DNA of 64,000 nucleotides from Asterias rubens (GCF_902459465.1 NC_047073.1:62001-126000); one strand, 5' to 3'; counted from the stretch's first letter, positions 34,601 through 43,973 are shown. The notes: a model not told the origin generated them from the sequence alone. Numbers and translations are program-made.

Positions 34601-37600
34601 GTTACTCACCTACTTGGAATCTTTCAGTACGCAGTGTTTGAAACTCTTGTGTGAGTGATGTAATGAGATCCTGCTGTGAGCTAACTAGAGCTCTAAGAGA
34701 TATAACTTCATGTTTTAGTTTCATAGCACAAGCCATCTGAGCCTGGTAGGCGTCTCGACTCTTCTCTGAACATTTATGAAGCTCTAGTTCCATCACCTTA
34801 AGATCTAGTTCAGGATCCGTTTCCATCAATATGGTCTGACCTACATCAAAACAACAATTACAAAACATACAGTAATTATAATGATTTGTTCCGACAAAAA
34901 GGTAGCAGTCCCGACTGGAAACAAAAGTTAATTTATATGATGTGTTTTGGGAAGAATGAATTGATTGTAATCCACTAGTTTTCAATAAACTCATCCGGCA
35001 ACCTGTCAACATTAATAAGTTATGTTGTGGTTTTTCAGGAATGTTGTGCATATTCATTCAAAGCTTATTCTGATTAAAAAAAATAAAATAAAGCAACATT
35101 GATTTGGAAAGTCCGGTATTCTATCTAGAAATACTTCTCAAGTGCATGACTGTTGCCTATCAAATAGTCTACTTAACCTGTCCATGAATACTGGTGCTTG
35201 CTTGGTGAAGAGGTCTTGTTTAATACCTAGCGACGAGGTCTTGAATAGCTGTTTAAAACCGGCAGGGTCATGGCTGTGCAATAAAGGACCTCACCTTTGG
35301 CTCTGAATTGACTGTCCTGGGTATCTGCATAGTGATTGTTTAACAATTATAGTGTGTACGTCGCCTGAAATGATTAGGCCATGTCATCAGAATGCCAGCC
35401 TACAGGCTACCCAACCTGGTCAACTGCAATGACTTCATCACACCACGCCACTATCATTACACCCACTATTGCACTGGAAGGCTCAAGTCCAGGAAGATGT
35501 TCAAATTCCACTTCATGTGGCAGAGCATTTAGCTACAAATAGACTTGAATTATTCTTGTTGAGATATGGTGGGAACAATGCTACCATACTATAATGTTTG
35601 GGTAAATTTGTCTGTATACACCCAAACCAAACAGTACACTCCTATCACGTCCGCCATACCTAAGATATGGTGGGAACAATGCTACCATACTATAATGTTT
35701 GGGTAAATTTGTCTGTATACACCCAAACCAAACAGTACACTCCTATCACGTACGCCATACCTAAGATATGGTGGGAACAATGCTACCATACTATAATGTT
35801 TGGGTCAATTTGTCTGTATACACCCAAACCAAACAGTACACTCCTATAACGTCCGCCATACCTCAAAAAGGTTTAAGGGGACGGTTATCCAAGGAGGTCA
35901 AGGGACACCTTGTCCTAAGCAGCTAAGTAAGATTGATTACCTGAGAATGGAGGAAGATAACACATGAGGGTACAGTTTGTCCAGTTATCAGCTAGATCAG
36001 AGAACTTGCTATTGAGTACGATATCATCATTGAATCCATAATGACCAAAGAAATCCACAGCAGAATGATCAGCATAGACGACAAATGCATCGTACAATCC
36101 AACTAGTGAAGGGTCCTTCAGGTTCTACAGTTAGAAACGAATATCACAGAAGATACTGTAAATGCAACAGAATGTTTAACAGAATGATCAGCGTAGACGA
36201 CAAACGTATCAAACAATCCAACTAGTGAAGGGTCCTATACAGTTGAAAACATAGTCAAGTTAGGATGAATATCACAGAAGATACTGTAAATGCAACAGAA
36301 TATTCAACAGAATGATCAGCGTAGACGACAAACGTATCAAACAATCCAACTAGTGAAGGGTCCTATACAGTTGAAAACATAGTCAAGTTAGGATGAATAT
36401 CACAGAAGATACTGTAAATGCAACAGAATGTTTAACAGAATGATCAGCGTAGACGACAAACGTATCAAACAATCCAACCAGTGAAGGGTCCTATACAGTT
36501 AAAAACATAGTCAAGTTAGGATGATTATCACAGAAGATACTGATCAACTTTAAGCTTATCTCATAAACTTTAATATGAGCTAACTCACTAACAGTCATCC
36601 AGTATATAACAATATCTGGCAGATAACCACATCAACTCACTATGAGCAAGCTCGAGTGCGGGCAGTTAGTCGGCTACTGACCAGCAACATACATGTGCAG
36701 TGACACACTCACTTGAACGACTGGTTTGGAAGTCTAGTCAACCATCGGTACCACAGTATTCGTTCAACACTCCATTGCCTTCCACATTTTCGTCAACCAA
36801 TGGTCGCATAGCCTGGGTTCGAGTCAAAATGGTCAACCTTTAGTTAACCATTGTGCAATTGAGGGAAGGAGGGTTAAGGGCAGTTCCACGGGGTCGGACG
36901 TACATTTCGGACACTTTAACAGAGTGTATTATTACAGTGGTATAAATAAAAGAAATTTTTATTCTGGATAGAGGTATAAGGCAGTCACTAAAGTTATTTT
37001 ATCAAAAAATTATTCATCCATGTCTTTGGATATAGATGCCATTCGCCCAAAACACCATGGTGTCGGACGTACTCAGAGAAACGCCTTTTTATGGAAACCA
37101 ATATTTGTAGTTCAAACTCTGTGATGTGTTTGAACTTAAAGGCAATTTTTTCTTATTTATGGATTCATCAGACCTCTGTCATTACACTTTACCATAAGAC
37201 ATTTGGTTTTTAAATTTGAATTTTAAGGAACGGCATTTAATATATTGGTGTCGGACGTACATTTCACAGTGTCGGACGTACTTGTCCGAAATTGCATTCA
37301 AAAATAGGTAACAATCAGTTCAACTTTTCACTTTTGTTATAAAATAATGATTTAATCTACCAATTTGGTGTTGTAATATCAGATTAAATCATTATTTGTT
37401 GAAAAAAGTGGTTTAATTGTCAAATTATACAACGTTTTGAGATCAATAGAAACAATGTGCATGTGTAATGCAACTTGTACATGATGTACATGCGTATCCT
37501 TATGCATTGCTGTGGCAACCAAAACTGGCAAAACACCCAAGTTTCAAAATGTTGCCTAACAATGAAAGATATGAGTCTGCAAAATAACATTTGGTCCAAA

Positions 37601-40600
37601 TATATTGTAGATTGGACTTGTGTTTAAAAAAAATTTAAGTTTAAAGTTCTTGGTGGGTAACTGTTGCCAAGGTCAAAGGTCACCAAGAATTTTGGTGTTA
37701 AATGTTTTGATATATTTTCTCTCAAGAACCAACTTTAGAGCATTGTCAACAGTTTACTAAATGAATAAGCGCTCTATCCTTGCTTGGGGGTAACCACATG
37801 TACCTAAATTTAACAAATATACTGCAAAAACCAAGCTTTTCTTATATTAATTATAAGTACCAGTGGGTTTTGGAAATGGAAATTAAAATTTTCTGCGGAT
37901 TAAAATTATTGTGTTTTTAGCAGCCAGTAGAAAAAAGGGGAAATGAAATACACTTGTTTTGAGGCAAGATTTGAGTGATTTGGGTGAGAGTTACCCTAGG
38001 TACCAATTTATAGCTTTGTATGATATTTTAAAGGTATTCAAAAAGGCTTTCACATAATTATTTTGGAGGTGTCGGACGTACTGGTGTCGGACGTACGAAC
38101 AAAATGCACGCCCGACACCAGGATTTTGTACGATTAAGAAGATTTTTTTAAAGAAATAATTCCATGTTTAGATAGAGGGCATCAATTGTGCTTTGTAGTG
38201 TTAATTTGAAAATTTTCTGCCCACGGTTGAAAAAGGGAGATTAAAATATTCACTATTTTGGTGTCGGACGTACATCGGAAAAGTAAGTTTCCTAAAATAT
38301 TGAATATCATAAAATGTTGAAAGATTTTTTTATTTTTTTTTCCATCATTGTGTTGTTACCATAGCAAACTTTAAACAGGTGCAAAACCAAAACAAACACT
38401 ATTTAACCACAGTAAAAATTTTGATTAATTTGGCAAAACATTATTTTTGAGCAAATTTCACTATTTTTAAAGTATTTTTTCAGTCGAAAATAGCACTTGA
38501 GCCGTTGAATATTTTCAGTAACAAATTATATTTTATTAAAATTCATACAATTAGCTACAAAATGATGCCTCATTTGCCACATTAGTGCCATTTTGAAATT
38601 TTGGCACTGAGGTTTACATTTCTATGGAACTGCCCTTAAGCGTACAGGCTCTCAAAATTTCAGGGGATGGAAGTTCTCTTCTCTAAAGCACGCCCCAATT
38701 TCATAGAGCTCAACATTCTAGCTCAGCACAATAACGTTATGCTTACCAGATTAAGGTTACCAGTCAATCTACCATGTCACCTGTACAATTTGTGACTGGT
38801 ATCTCGCTCATTACTGCTAAGCAGAATTTTTTTAAGCAATATCATCTGATGAAGAAGTGCTATGATATTGGGCCCTTGACTCTACATATTATCTGTTGCA
38901 ACCTAAACCAGCCTTGTTGTACATACCTGAAGTAGATATTTGCCGATACCTAATTTCCTGAAGCGTTTCCTGACGGCCAGAAGATCCAGCTGAAGAATCC
39001 TCTCACCAGGACGACTGAGAGAATAAATAAATTGAATTGAGATATTGATACAATCATGAGTAGAAGGTAGGTCCAAAGAGTTATATATAAGAAGTAGAGG
39101 GCCCACTGGTGATGCTGCGAGCACAAACGCGACAAGACCGCAAGGAGACACGCGCCCCATTTTGTAAGATGAATGTTTTTTCGCTCGTTGAATATGAAAT
39201 AGGCCTACACGTCGGTGTGTGGAAGATAAATACAAGCTATGCGATGTTGTTTTTCCGGGCTGTGTATAGGCTGTTGCTTTTTACAGAACTTACAGACACT
39301 CGACATCAACTTAAATGTAAACTAAAGATACAATATTAGGGCTAAGTCGTTCTTTCCTTGACAGTCAGTATCTAACCTTTTAAAAAGGCAAATAAAAATT
39401 CATGAACAAGTTGGTAAGTTGGGCAGCCAACTGTTAATTCTAAAAATAATAATATTAATGAACCATTTTTATGTAGTGCATAACACATAGTAATTAAACA
39501 TGCCCCTATGCGCTGTAGAGAAAAACACAACAGAGTAATTAAACATGCCCCTATGCGCTGTAGAGAAAAACACAACAGAGTAATTAAACATGCCCCTATG
39601 CGCTGTAGAGAAAAACACAACAGAGTAATTAAACATGCCCCTATGCGCTGTAGAGAAAAACACAACAGAGTAATTAAACATGCCCCTATGCGCTGTAGAG
39701 AAAAACACAACAGAATACAAGATGTACTAGGTATCAAACAAAAATGCATGAATTAAATGTTAAATATGTGCGTCTTCAAAGTAATCTAACACTTCACAAT
39801 GGAATCAATGTTTTTTGAAGTGTGCCGGGAGGTTGTCCATTAAGTTGAGGCAGTGTGAGCAAAGTTGCTGCCATCTTGGTCAAAACTGGTGTGAACAATG
39901 AACAATTTTTTCTTATTAGAAGGAAGATTTCTTAAAGGTGTGTACAATGGTAACAGCTCTATCAAATAAGGAGGCGCAAAATTCTCAAAACATTTGTATG
40001 CCAAGAGCAACATTTTGAATGAGATTCTAATACTCACATTGTAGATTTTTCCCATGTTGTACAAGCAATCAATCTTGATTCAATACCGATTGCTAATGAT
40101 GGATCATCACCCTGAGATAAAGCTACTTTCCTCCTCTCTCGACGTTGCCTGACAATCTTTAAGAATTCCTCTTGTCCTTCAGTGTAATCATCTTCATCCT
40201 CATCACTGAAAATAAATAAGGGAAATAAACTTTTAGTAATAAAATTAAAGTCTGTAATCTTCCAACATTTTCACTGTCTGTATCACTCAGCACATGGAAT
40301 AGCCTTAACTGTCTATGCACCCAAGTAGGGAGGTGCCACACCAACATGGTCAAATGGGGATTGTGAACCGACTCAGACACCTGCAAATGTGGGGAGAAGC
40401 AGACTATGAACCATCTCCTGTGTTGTCGACAGCTCAATTCACCCGTCACAGCCAATGACCATTCCGCTGCAAACGACGCTGCCATCCTGTGTGTGCGGAC
40501 CACTGGAGGGACACCATAGAACAGGAAGGAAACGATGAAGAATCACTTTATTCTGATTGGTCGATCCATAGCAACTAGGAGTATGATATAAACTTATATC

Positions 40601-43600
40601 GCGCGGTCCATGTCACACCCTGCGTTGTGTGTGTTCTATACTGCATAGTGCGTTTTTATAAGCTATACACAAAACGTACAGCTTCTAAGATGTTAATGTT
40701 AATTAACACAAGAGGCGCAACTGGCACGCTTGCGACAACTAATGATCCCCACATGCGTTGCTTGAAGGTAAATTGTGAAATACGGAAAACTTGGCGCGTC
40801 TGCGTCTCATATCCAACTCAGCCTTCGACCTCGTTGGATATGGGATGCTATATTTTTCCGTATTCCATTCGCGCTTCTATGACAACTTAACATACCAACC
40901 TTTCTGATTCATTTTCACTGTCTGTATCACTGAATACATCTGCAAAGATTCCCTTTTTCTCCCCTTCATCTTTGGCTGCCAATGCATCATTGGTAACTCC
41001 TTGCACTTCATCTTCGGCTGCTGAAGTCTCCTTTGCTACCCACTCATCAATGTGTTTCTCTCCTGAAGTGTTTTGTCTATCTACATCACTTTCTTCCTTT
41101 GCAGTTTTCTCTTTGGTAGAGTCCAAGTTAATTGCACTTTTCTGACAGTTTGATGGAATGTGTGTTTGACCTTTACCCTCTACTTCATTGTCAACTTGAT
41201 CAAGGTCAGGGGTCACTGTATTCTCTGTGAGGACATCTGTTCCTTCGGATCCATTGCTCTTGTTTGCATTCTGGTCTATCTTCTTTCTGGAATGCACAAG
41301 TTCTTCTGCAACATCTACAAACAGTTCAAATTATAATTTTTGTGTTTAGCTATTTTAGTACGACTTTCAATGTTTGATGCATCTTGGTGGAATGGCCTCA
41401 AACTGGTTCAAGTCAGAACTCCAGAATGATATTCCATTTTATTCATAGTGACTTGGGCACCATCGCCCATGCTGTTAGGGAAAAACACCAATATAAAGAC
41501 CATCAAAGTAAAAGAAGTTAGCATTAGGAGGTAAGAACTTCTGAGCCTCATAAAGACAACAAATCACATGAAAGCACTTTTCGTGATGCCTGAAATTCAA
41601 ACTGGCATTTGTGGAGATGTCAGGTCCAAGAAGGTGAAAGTCGGATACCTTAGGTAAAGTTGACAGAATGGATCAAAATGCATCACCTCTGGAGCAAGAC
41701 AGAGACAGCAACATTAGTGAAGCTGAATGTAAATTACCTGTTGCATCCCTGATGAGTAGCAGAGTCTTTGCCCATTTACCACACACAGTAAAATACAAGA
41801 CTTCAGGTGTTATATCTGGTAAGCATACATCATACAGTGCAATGATGCCGTGGAGTAACTCCTGATTAGGTATCTGAAACAACAAAATCAATCAAGACTA
41901 TAAACGTTCATTGTTTTGACATTGTACCACCACTGACTATGAATATAGTTGACGAAAGAAACTTGAACATTTGTAAACATGCCTCCAGATCATGAATATG
42001 GAGGTCTTCAATGTTCAAGCATCATCAAGAGTTGGTCCTATTTCTACCTCCATGGTCCTATTAACAATAATGGCCGTGGATCGGAAGCCTTGTGCAGTTG
42101 TGTACGTACTTAAGTAGGTTTTAAGCCTTAAATAAAAGTGCATATAAGTAGTTTCTTGCTAGGTAGAAGTAACTTCGACTTAAAGGCAGTGGACACTATT
42201 GGTAATTGTCAAAGAATAGCCTTCATAGTTGGTGTATCTCAACATATACATAAAATAACCAACCTGTGAAATTTTGAGCTCAATCGGTCATGAAACTTGC
42301 GAGATATGAATGAAAGAAAAAAATCACTATTGTCATACGAAGGTACGTGTGTGCGTTTAGATGGTTGATTTCGAGACATCAAGTTCTAAATCTGAGGTCT
42401 CGAAATCACATTTGTGGAAAATTACTTCTTTCTTGAAAACTATGGCACTTCAGAGGGAGCCGTTTCTCACAATGTTTTATACCATCAACCTTTGTTTGTT
42501 TAGATGATCTTCCCATCAAGGGAACTCGGCAAACTCCCACAAGGGGATATAAACACCAAGCTGGCAACAACCAATCTCTCTCACAAACATTGGTTTAACG
42601 TCTATGATTATGAGTTGCACAAATCAAGAAATTGTGATTCAGACGACAATAATTATTCTTGCCATTGTGAAATCAGCGGTTAGCTGGGGGATTCGAACCC
42701 ACAACCTTGTGATTGCAAGTCCTACAGTCTAACCACTTAACCACTTGACCTCTCCCTATTAGTTACTTGTCACCAAGAAAGGTTTTATGCTAATAATTAT
42801 TTTGAGTAATTACCAATAGTGTCCACTGCCTTTAAGAAAAGTTGTAGAACGTAATTTTTTAAAAATTGTATCATAATTAATGCTGGCAAGTTTTTTGGAC
42901 CAGAGGAAGTGTGCACCCCCGTCTCCTCTATAGACTAAAGTCTAATGTCTCCTTCTTCCTCCATCATGTCTATATGGTCCTACCTTAAGTAAAGCAGAAA
43001 AGGAACATGAAATTTCCGAAATTTCTGAGCCAGACTTGAAAAAAACAGTGAAGCTAGCTGTGCCAAACCATTGCCAAAAAAGTGACCATGGCACACACAC
43101 TGTGATCGTCTATGGTGGTAGGTCAGAGGTGGAGCTATCCCTATGGCCCCATAAATTGGTCCAAAAATACGGATAATCTTCCGCACGTCGCCACCAATTT
43201 ATCCGCCGTTAATTAACTCCAAAACCACAGAATTGTTTTCTTACCTGAAAAGAAGGGTTACCGCATATATACATCCAGACAAAATTATTCATCTTACCTA
43301 GCCCAATCGATGGAAAAGTTTCTGTATGGCGCCACCACTTTTTCATTCGAAATAAAATAATATAGTATCTAATTTACCTGATTGATATATCCCTTTTTGT
43401 AAAAATGAGTGAAAAAGTGGTGGCGCCATACGGAAAGTTATCCGGGTTGTGTATGATCATATGGTATGGTGGATCATGGAGTCACACTTCACCAAACTTA
43501 TTCACACGTAAAAATGCCATACCCCTGGAATAACGTTGACCGACTTGAATTTCGTGCTCTTGAACAGCCGCCGAAACTCGAGTATCACAGGAACACATTT

Positions 43601-43756
43601 GACTGTCAGCTGCCCTACATGATCCTCGTGGATACCTCCTAAATCAGCTTCAACCAGTTTCGAAGTAGACTTCTTTTTGACGAAACCAACAGGCGGGAGC
43701 CGAGTGCAAATGTTTTCAACAGACGACATGACAGTGACATTAGAAGAAGAGGCCAT
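28510..43756 (-). CDS. GNAT acetyltransferase - coiled coil - PARP-like ADP-ribosyltransferase fusion
   Basis: Exons high to low: 43523-43756, 41738-41873, 40900-41314, 40038-40205, 38927-39014, 35941-36124, 34610-34840, 34128-34217, 33637-33720, 33086-33195, (unresolved), 32446-32583, 30829-30902, 29907-30011, 28510-28632. All listed joins are phase-consistent except 33086 to 32583, where at least one exon of 3n+1 bases is missing. The product is about 730 residues. Residues 1-78 are the N-terminal exon. About 124-262 is acidic, low-complexity (SDTDSENES). About 262-409 is a GNAT fold with RKLGIGKYLL and FFGHYGF. About 410-515 is a coiled coil, then a D-run (DDDDDDDE). The C-terminus is a PARP catalytic fold (LCGT, GVGLYFS, PPEGFDSIV, QEYVIFDPYQALPLYLIEY). 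Acetyl transfer and ADP-ribosylation are inferred from the folds. No described PARP I recall has a GNAT domain. Confidence 0.82.
28693..28833. mobile_element. 141-bp palindromic element holding a histone-type stem-loop
   Basis: The left arm AAAGGTTTTCGGTAACACC, with ATGTAATGATAATCTCTAAA after it, recurs inverted on the right (GGTGTTACCACAAACCTTT). The arms pair over about 58 bp. One arm carries the stem-loop at 28743-28758. It is 61 bp outside the last exon of the GNAT-ADP-ribosyltransferase gene. Confidence 0.7.
28743..28758 (-). promoter_or_regulatory. Histone-type 3' stem-loop
   Basis: The minus strand reads GGTTCTTTTCAGAACC, then ACCCCAACA. A 6-bp stem with a TTTC loop matches the histone mRNA 3' processing hairpin, and the ACC downstream flank also fits. 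There is no histone coding sequence nearby. The same 55-bp context occurs at 20000-20055, so it is probably carried by a repeat. Confidence 0.5.
28905..29070 (+). repeat. ~90-bp tandem duplication, tRNA-like
   Basis: Two copies of GGGAGTGTTGGCTCTGAAAC...CAGGTTGGCTAAGTGGTTTCTGT. GTTGGCTAAGTGGTTT resembles a tRNA A box, so this may be a SINE head. Confidence 0.55.
29540..29870 (+). repeat. Probable LINE 3' UTR-type repeat
   Basis: The block GGGTTTTGAGTTTGCGTTTG...TTAGATGTAGAGTAGTGTTT has the look of an interspersed element in the intron before the last exon. No coding frame survives; identity is uncertain. Confidence 0.35.
29907..30011 (-). CDS. ADP-ribosyltransferase exon: LLGK...PPEGFDSIV
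   Basis: 105-bp exon, phase 0 at both ends. It reads LGKLLLNDVGLGKTESVIKK then DNTRTAPPEGFDSIV. The order LxKVLLG...PP-G-DS matches the strand and loop that precede the catalytic glutamate in PARPs. GLGKT is a coincidental Walker-like string. Confidence 0.88.
30240..30440 (-). mobile_element. LINE C-terminal coding remnant
   Basis: The minus strand encodes RGRPQTTFVDTLCRDSGLRR then EELRTAMEDQRVWRAII, the terminal motif of RTE/craniofacial-type LINE polyproteins. A (TTTCAT)n run flanks it. Confidence 0.7.
30829..30902 (-). CDS. ADP-ribosyltransferase exon: GVGLYFS
   Basis: 74-bp exon, phase 1 in and 0 out. It encodes DFSHGEFGVGLYFSQHASKA and AHFSA. G-x-G-x-Y-F-S with A-S-K is the PARP donor-loop strand carrying the conserved tyrosine of the H-Y-E triad. 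Confidence 0.9.
31187..32330 (+). repeat. 38-bp minisatellite, ~30 copies
   Basis: Unit of 38 bp containing CTCCGTGCATAGTCTATTAA. About 30 near-identical copies; the main variable site is GTCCCACC versus GTCCCTCC, with rare one-base losses. It lies in the intron between the LCGT and GVGLYFS exons of the ADP-ribosyltransferase domain. It includes no exon sequence. Confidence 0.95.
32446..32583 (-). CDS. ADP-ribosyltransferase exon: MYLCGT...GF
   Basis: Encodes VVEMYKTRCSHLLDSSIHTK, MYLCGTLEHPERIQRILSDG and FTERG, donor gttaga. The L-x-G-T...I---GF pattern is the first PARP catalytic strand and helix. The position usually held by histidine (HGT) is cysteine. The acceptor is uncertain: gtaag|tag|CTCCAG|TAG offers several, and all need an upstream exon ending in phase 1. 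Confidence 0.8.
32855..32970 (+). mobile_element. MITE family A, 3' part
   Basis: AGGCCGTTTCTCACAATGTT through GTGTGCAGTTCCTTTAA. The terminal TTAA overlaps a potential splice donor (see 32972-33025). Confidence 0.7.
32972..33025 (-). CDS. Candidate exon, unconfirmed
   Basis: Open in phase 0: DTQSDAVQSAANNARDTK, with acceptor gtgtaag and donor AAG|gttaaa. 54 bp, so it does not fix the phase break before 32583. The donor bases are the TTAA end of a MITE. Confidence 0.3.
33086..33195 (-). CDS. Exon 10 of the GNAT-ADP-ribosyltransferase gene
   Basis: 110 bp, phase 1 in, phase 0 out. It encodes DSSRAESKIHWQVAEEFKLS and MDDSVMAGMCVVSQTTK, the region leading to the catalytic fold. Confidence 0.8.
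33785..34010 (-). mobile_element. LINE C-terminal coding remnant
   Basis: The minus strand reads KRPRGRPRSSWGQQLGWPSK and LMWRKAVGQGLGRSV before a stop. RGRP---W is the usual endpoint of LINE polyproteins. An (AATC)n run is at 33791-33812. Confidence 0.6.
34128..34217 (-). CDS. Exon 8: end of coiled coil
   Basis: 90 bp, phase 1 at both ends, KAYLKKQLNDLKLGIEMKAE then NGNDTLINQ. Only one reading frame is open, and that fixes the upstream donor as GTAG|gtgagt at 34610. Confidence 0.85.
34610..34840 (-). CDS. Exon 7: coiled coil
   Basis: 231 bp. It encodes a long charged helix: ELDLKVMELELHKCSEKSRD, then YQAQMACAMKLKHEVISLRA and LTQEFQTLRTERFQV. Heptad hydrophobics suggest dimerisation (inference). 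It sits between the GNAT and ADP-ribosyltransferase domains. Confidence 0.85.
35370..35535 (+). mobile_element. LINE-derived coding remnant
   Basis: The plus frame LGHVIRMPAYRLPNLVNCND resembles the GHV-RMP segment near the C-terminus of LINE polyproteins, then runs to a stop at about 35532. Low sequence length limits certainty. Confidence 0.45.
35564..35866 (+). repeat. 101-bp repeat, 3 copies
   Basis: Three copies of a 101-bp unit with ATATGGTGGGAACAATGCTA and CCAAACCAAACAGTACACTC. They differ at only a few bases. Open frames across it are period artefacts. Confidence 0.9.
35941..36124 (-). CDS. Exon 6: GNAT motif B
   Basis: 184 bp, phase 0 in, 1 out. It encodes NLKDPSLVGLYDAFVVYADH, SAVDFFGHYGFNDDIV and ends CTLMCYLPPFS. 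A--FF---GF is the C-terminal GNAT strand-helix that closes the acetyl-CoA site. Its first 63 bases are copied three more times just upstream (see 36045-36540). Confidence 0.88.
36045..36540 (-). repeat. ~119-128-bp array copying the exon 6 start and 3' splice site
   Basis: CAGAATGATCAGC recurs at 36061 (real exon), 36180, 36308 and 36436. Each extra copy holds the exon start GACCCTTCACTAG to TGATCATTCTG, plus an acceptor-like ctgtatag before it. Extra copies read GLFDTFVVYADHSV where the exon reads GLYDAFVVYADHSA. Confidence 0.9.
36878..38635. mobile_element. 1.76-kb TTAA-flanked element, family C, with seven 13-mers
   Basis: Inverted ends GGGCAGTTCCA and TGGAACTGCCC lie exactly inside TTAA duplications (36874-36877 and 38636-38639). 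GTGTCGGACGTAC occurs at 37060, 37248, 37269, 38069, 38084 and 38261, with GGGTCGGACGTAC at 36891. An inverted partial, CCCGACACCA, is at about 38111. No coding frame. TTAA targets are used by piggyBac and Kolobok transposons; the exact family is unknown. It is in the intron between GNAT motifs A and B. Confidence 0.75.
38692..38875. mobile_element. MITE family F, second copy
   Basis: Left GCCCCAATTTCATAGAGCT and right GCTATGATATTGGGCCC, sharing TTATGCTTACCAGA and ATTTGTGACTGGTATC-type sequence with the copy at 6930-7136. Confidence 0.75.
38927..39014 (-). CDS. Exon 5: GNAT motif A (acetyl-CoA binding)
   Basis: 88 bp, phase 2 in, 0 out. It encodes RPGERILQLDLLAVRKRFRK and LGIGKYLLQ. L-x-V-x-x-x-x-R-x-x-G-I-G-x-x-L-L is the pyrophosphate-binding loop of GNAT acetyltransferases (R/Q-x-x-G-x-G). 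Confidence 0.93.
39486..39716 (+). repeat. 45-bp minisatellite, 5 copies
   Basis: Unit contains GTAATTAAACATGCCCCTAT and GAGAAAAACACAACAGA. Copies are near-identical. Because 45 is a multiple of three and the unit lacks stops in several frames, long frames open on both strands. They are artefacts. Confidence 0.95.
39840..40028 (-). mobile_element. LINE reverse-transcriptase C-terminal remnant
   Basis: FKMLLLAYKCFENFAPPYLI then ELLPLYTPLRNLPS follows the LINE tail pattern FK-LLL-YK-----AP-YL--LL--Y-P-R-LRS. It begins within about 10 bp of the GNAT exon 4 donor (40038), so insertion came very close to the splice site. Confidence 0.75.
40038..40205 (-). CDS. Exon 4: acidic start and first GNAT strands
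   Basis: 168 bp, phase 2 at both ends. DEDEDDYTEGQEEFLKIVRQ, RRERRKVALSQGDDPSLAIG and IESRLIACTTWEKST. The phase rules out the better-looking donor gtatgt for the previous exon and fixes AAAG|gttggt at 40900. Confidence 0.85.
40300..40530 (+). mobile_element. LINE-derived coding remnant
   Basis: SDTCKCGEKQTMNHLLCCRQ on the plus strand fits the C-x-CG---T--H-L--C end motif of jockey-type LINE polyproteins. It lies in intron 3 of the GNAT-ADP-ribosyltransferase gene. Confidence 0.65.
40540..40885. repeat. Dispersed repeat sharing a CG-rich core with 49790-50090
   Basis: GCGCGTCTGCGTC-CATATCC and TTCTGATTGG occur here and near 49808/50059. A hairpin, CATATCCAAC...GTTGGATATG, lies at 40807-40841. 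Ends not defined. Confidence 0.4.
40900..41314 (-). CDS. Exon 3: acidic low-complexity region
   Basis: 415 bp, phase 1 in, 2 out. Rich in E, D, K, S and T, with SRKKIDQNANKSNGS near the start and KKGIFADVFSDTDSENES near the end. SDTDSEN-type sites suit casein kinase 2 (inference). Probably disordered. Confidence 0.88.
41738..41873 (-). CDS. Exon 2 of the GNAT-ADP-ribosyltransferase gene
   Basis: 136 bp, phase 0 in, 1 out. IPNQELLHGIIALYDVCLPD, ITPEVLYFTVCGKWAKTLLL, IRDAT. Hydrophobic and structured-looking; no named domain recognised. Confidence 0.88.
42182..42836 (+). mobile_element. MITE family A, split by a SINE
   Basis: Left part 42182-42504 starts TTAAAGGCAGTGGACAC. The right part 42766-42836 ends GTGTCCACTGCCTTTAAG. 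The SINE at 42505-42765 interrupts the CATCAACCT-TCCCTATTAG-type block. Confidence 0.85.
42505..42765 (-). mobile_element. tRNA-derived SINE, fullest copy
   Basis: Minus strand: AAGTGGTTAAGTGGTTAGAC (A-box side), GTTGTGGGTTCGAATCCCC (B box), body ATCACAATTTCTTGATTTGT, and the tail GGGAGTTTGCCGAGTTCCC. Inserted into a family A MITE. Confidence 0.8.
43318..43437. mobile_element. 120-bp fold-back element, family G
   Basis: Arms TTTCTGTATGGCGCCACCAC and (inverted) GTGGTGGCGCCATACGGAAA pair over about 30 bp with a ~60-bp loop. Intron 1 of the GNAT-ADP-ribosyltransferase gene. Confidence 0.75.
43523..43756 (-). CDS. First coding exon of the GNAT-ADP-ribosyltransferase gene
   Basis: 78 codons from ATG: MASSSNVTVMSSVENICTRL, then PPVGFVKKKSTSKLVEADLG, and ends FKSVNVIPG with donor gtatgg, phase 0. 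The first Met was chosen. A second Met is at codon 10. No signal peptide. Confidence 0.8.
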
Positions 43757-43973
43757 GTTGTTTTTTCGGTGTGCAGGTGGGTGGGGGCGGGGCCGGGGGG
43801 TGCGCCGAAAGCTCGCGCTCTCACTTACTTCAGTCTTGAGTCAAGCTGTCACGGGAATAGAAGGGCCCGCTAACTACAGTGTGATTTACAACGAGCACAG
43901 CAAATTGTCTATCTACTTTCAAACACAGACGTCTTGTGACAAGACTACTAAGAATACTTACTTTAGTGACTTT

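Noticed and set aside
39372..39756. Frames of 82-125 codons on both strands
   Set aside because: Products of the 45-bp repeat, whose length is a multiple of three.
40887..40900. Donor TTG|gtatgt for exon 3 of the GNAT-ADP-ribosyltransferase gene
   Set aside because: Would put exon 4 into a frame with an immediate stop; AAAG|gttggt is the only phase-consistent choice.
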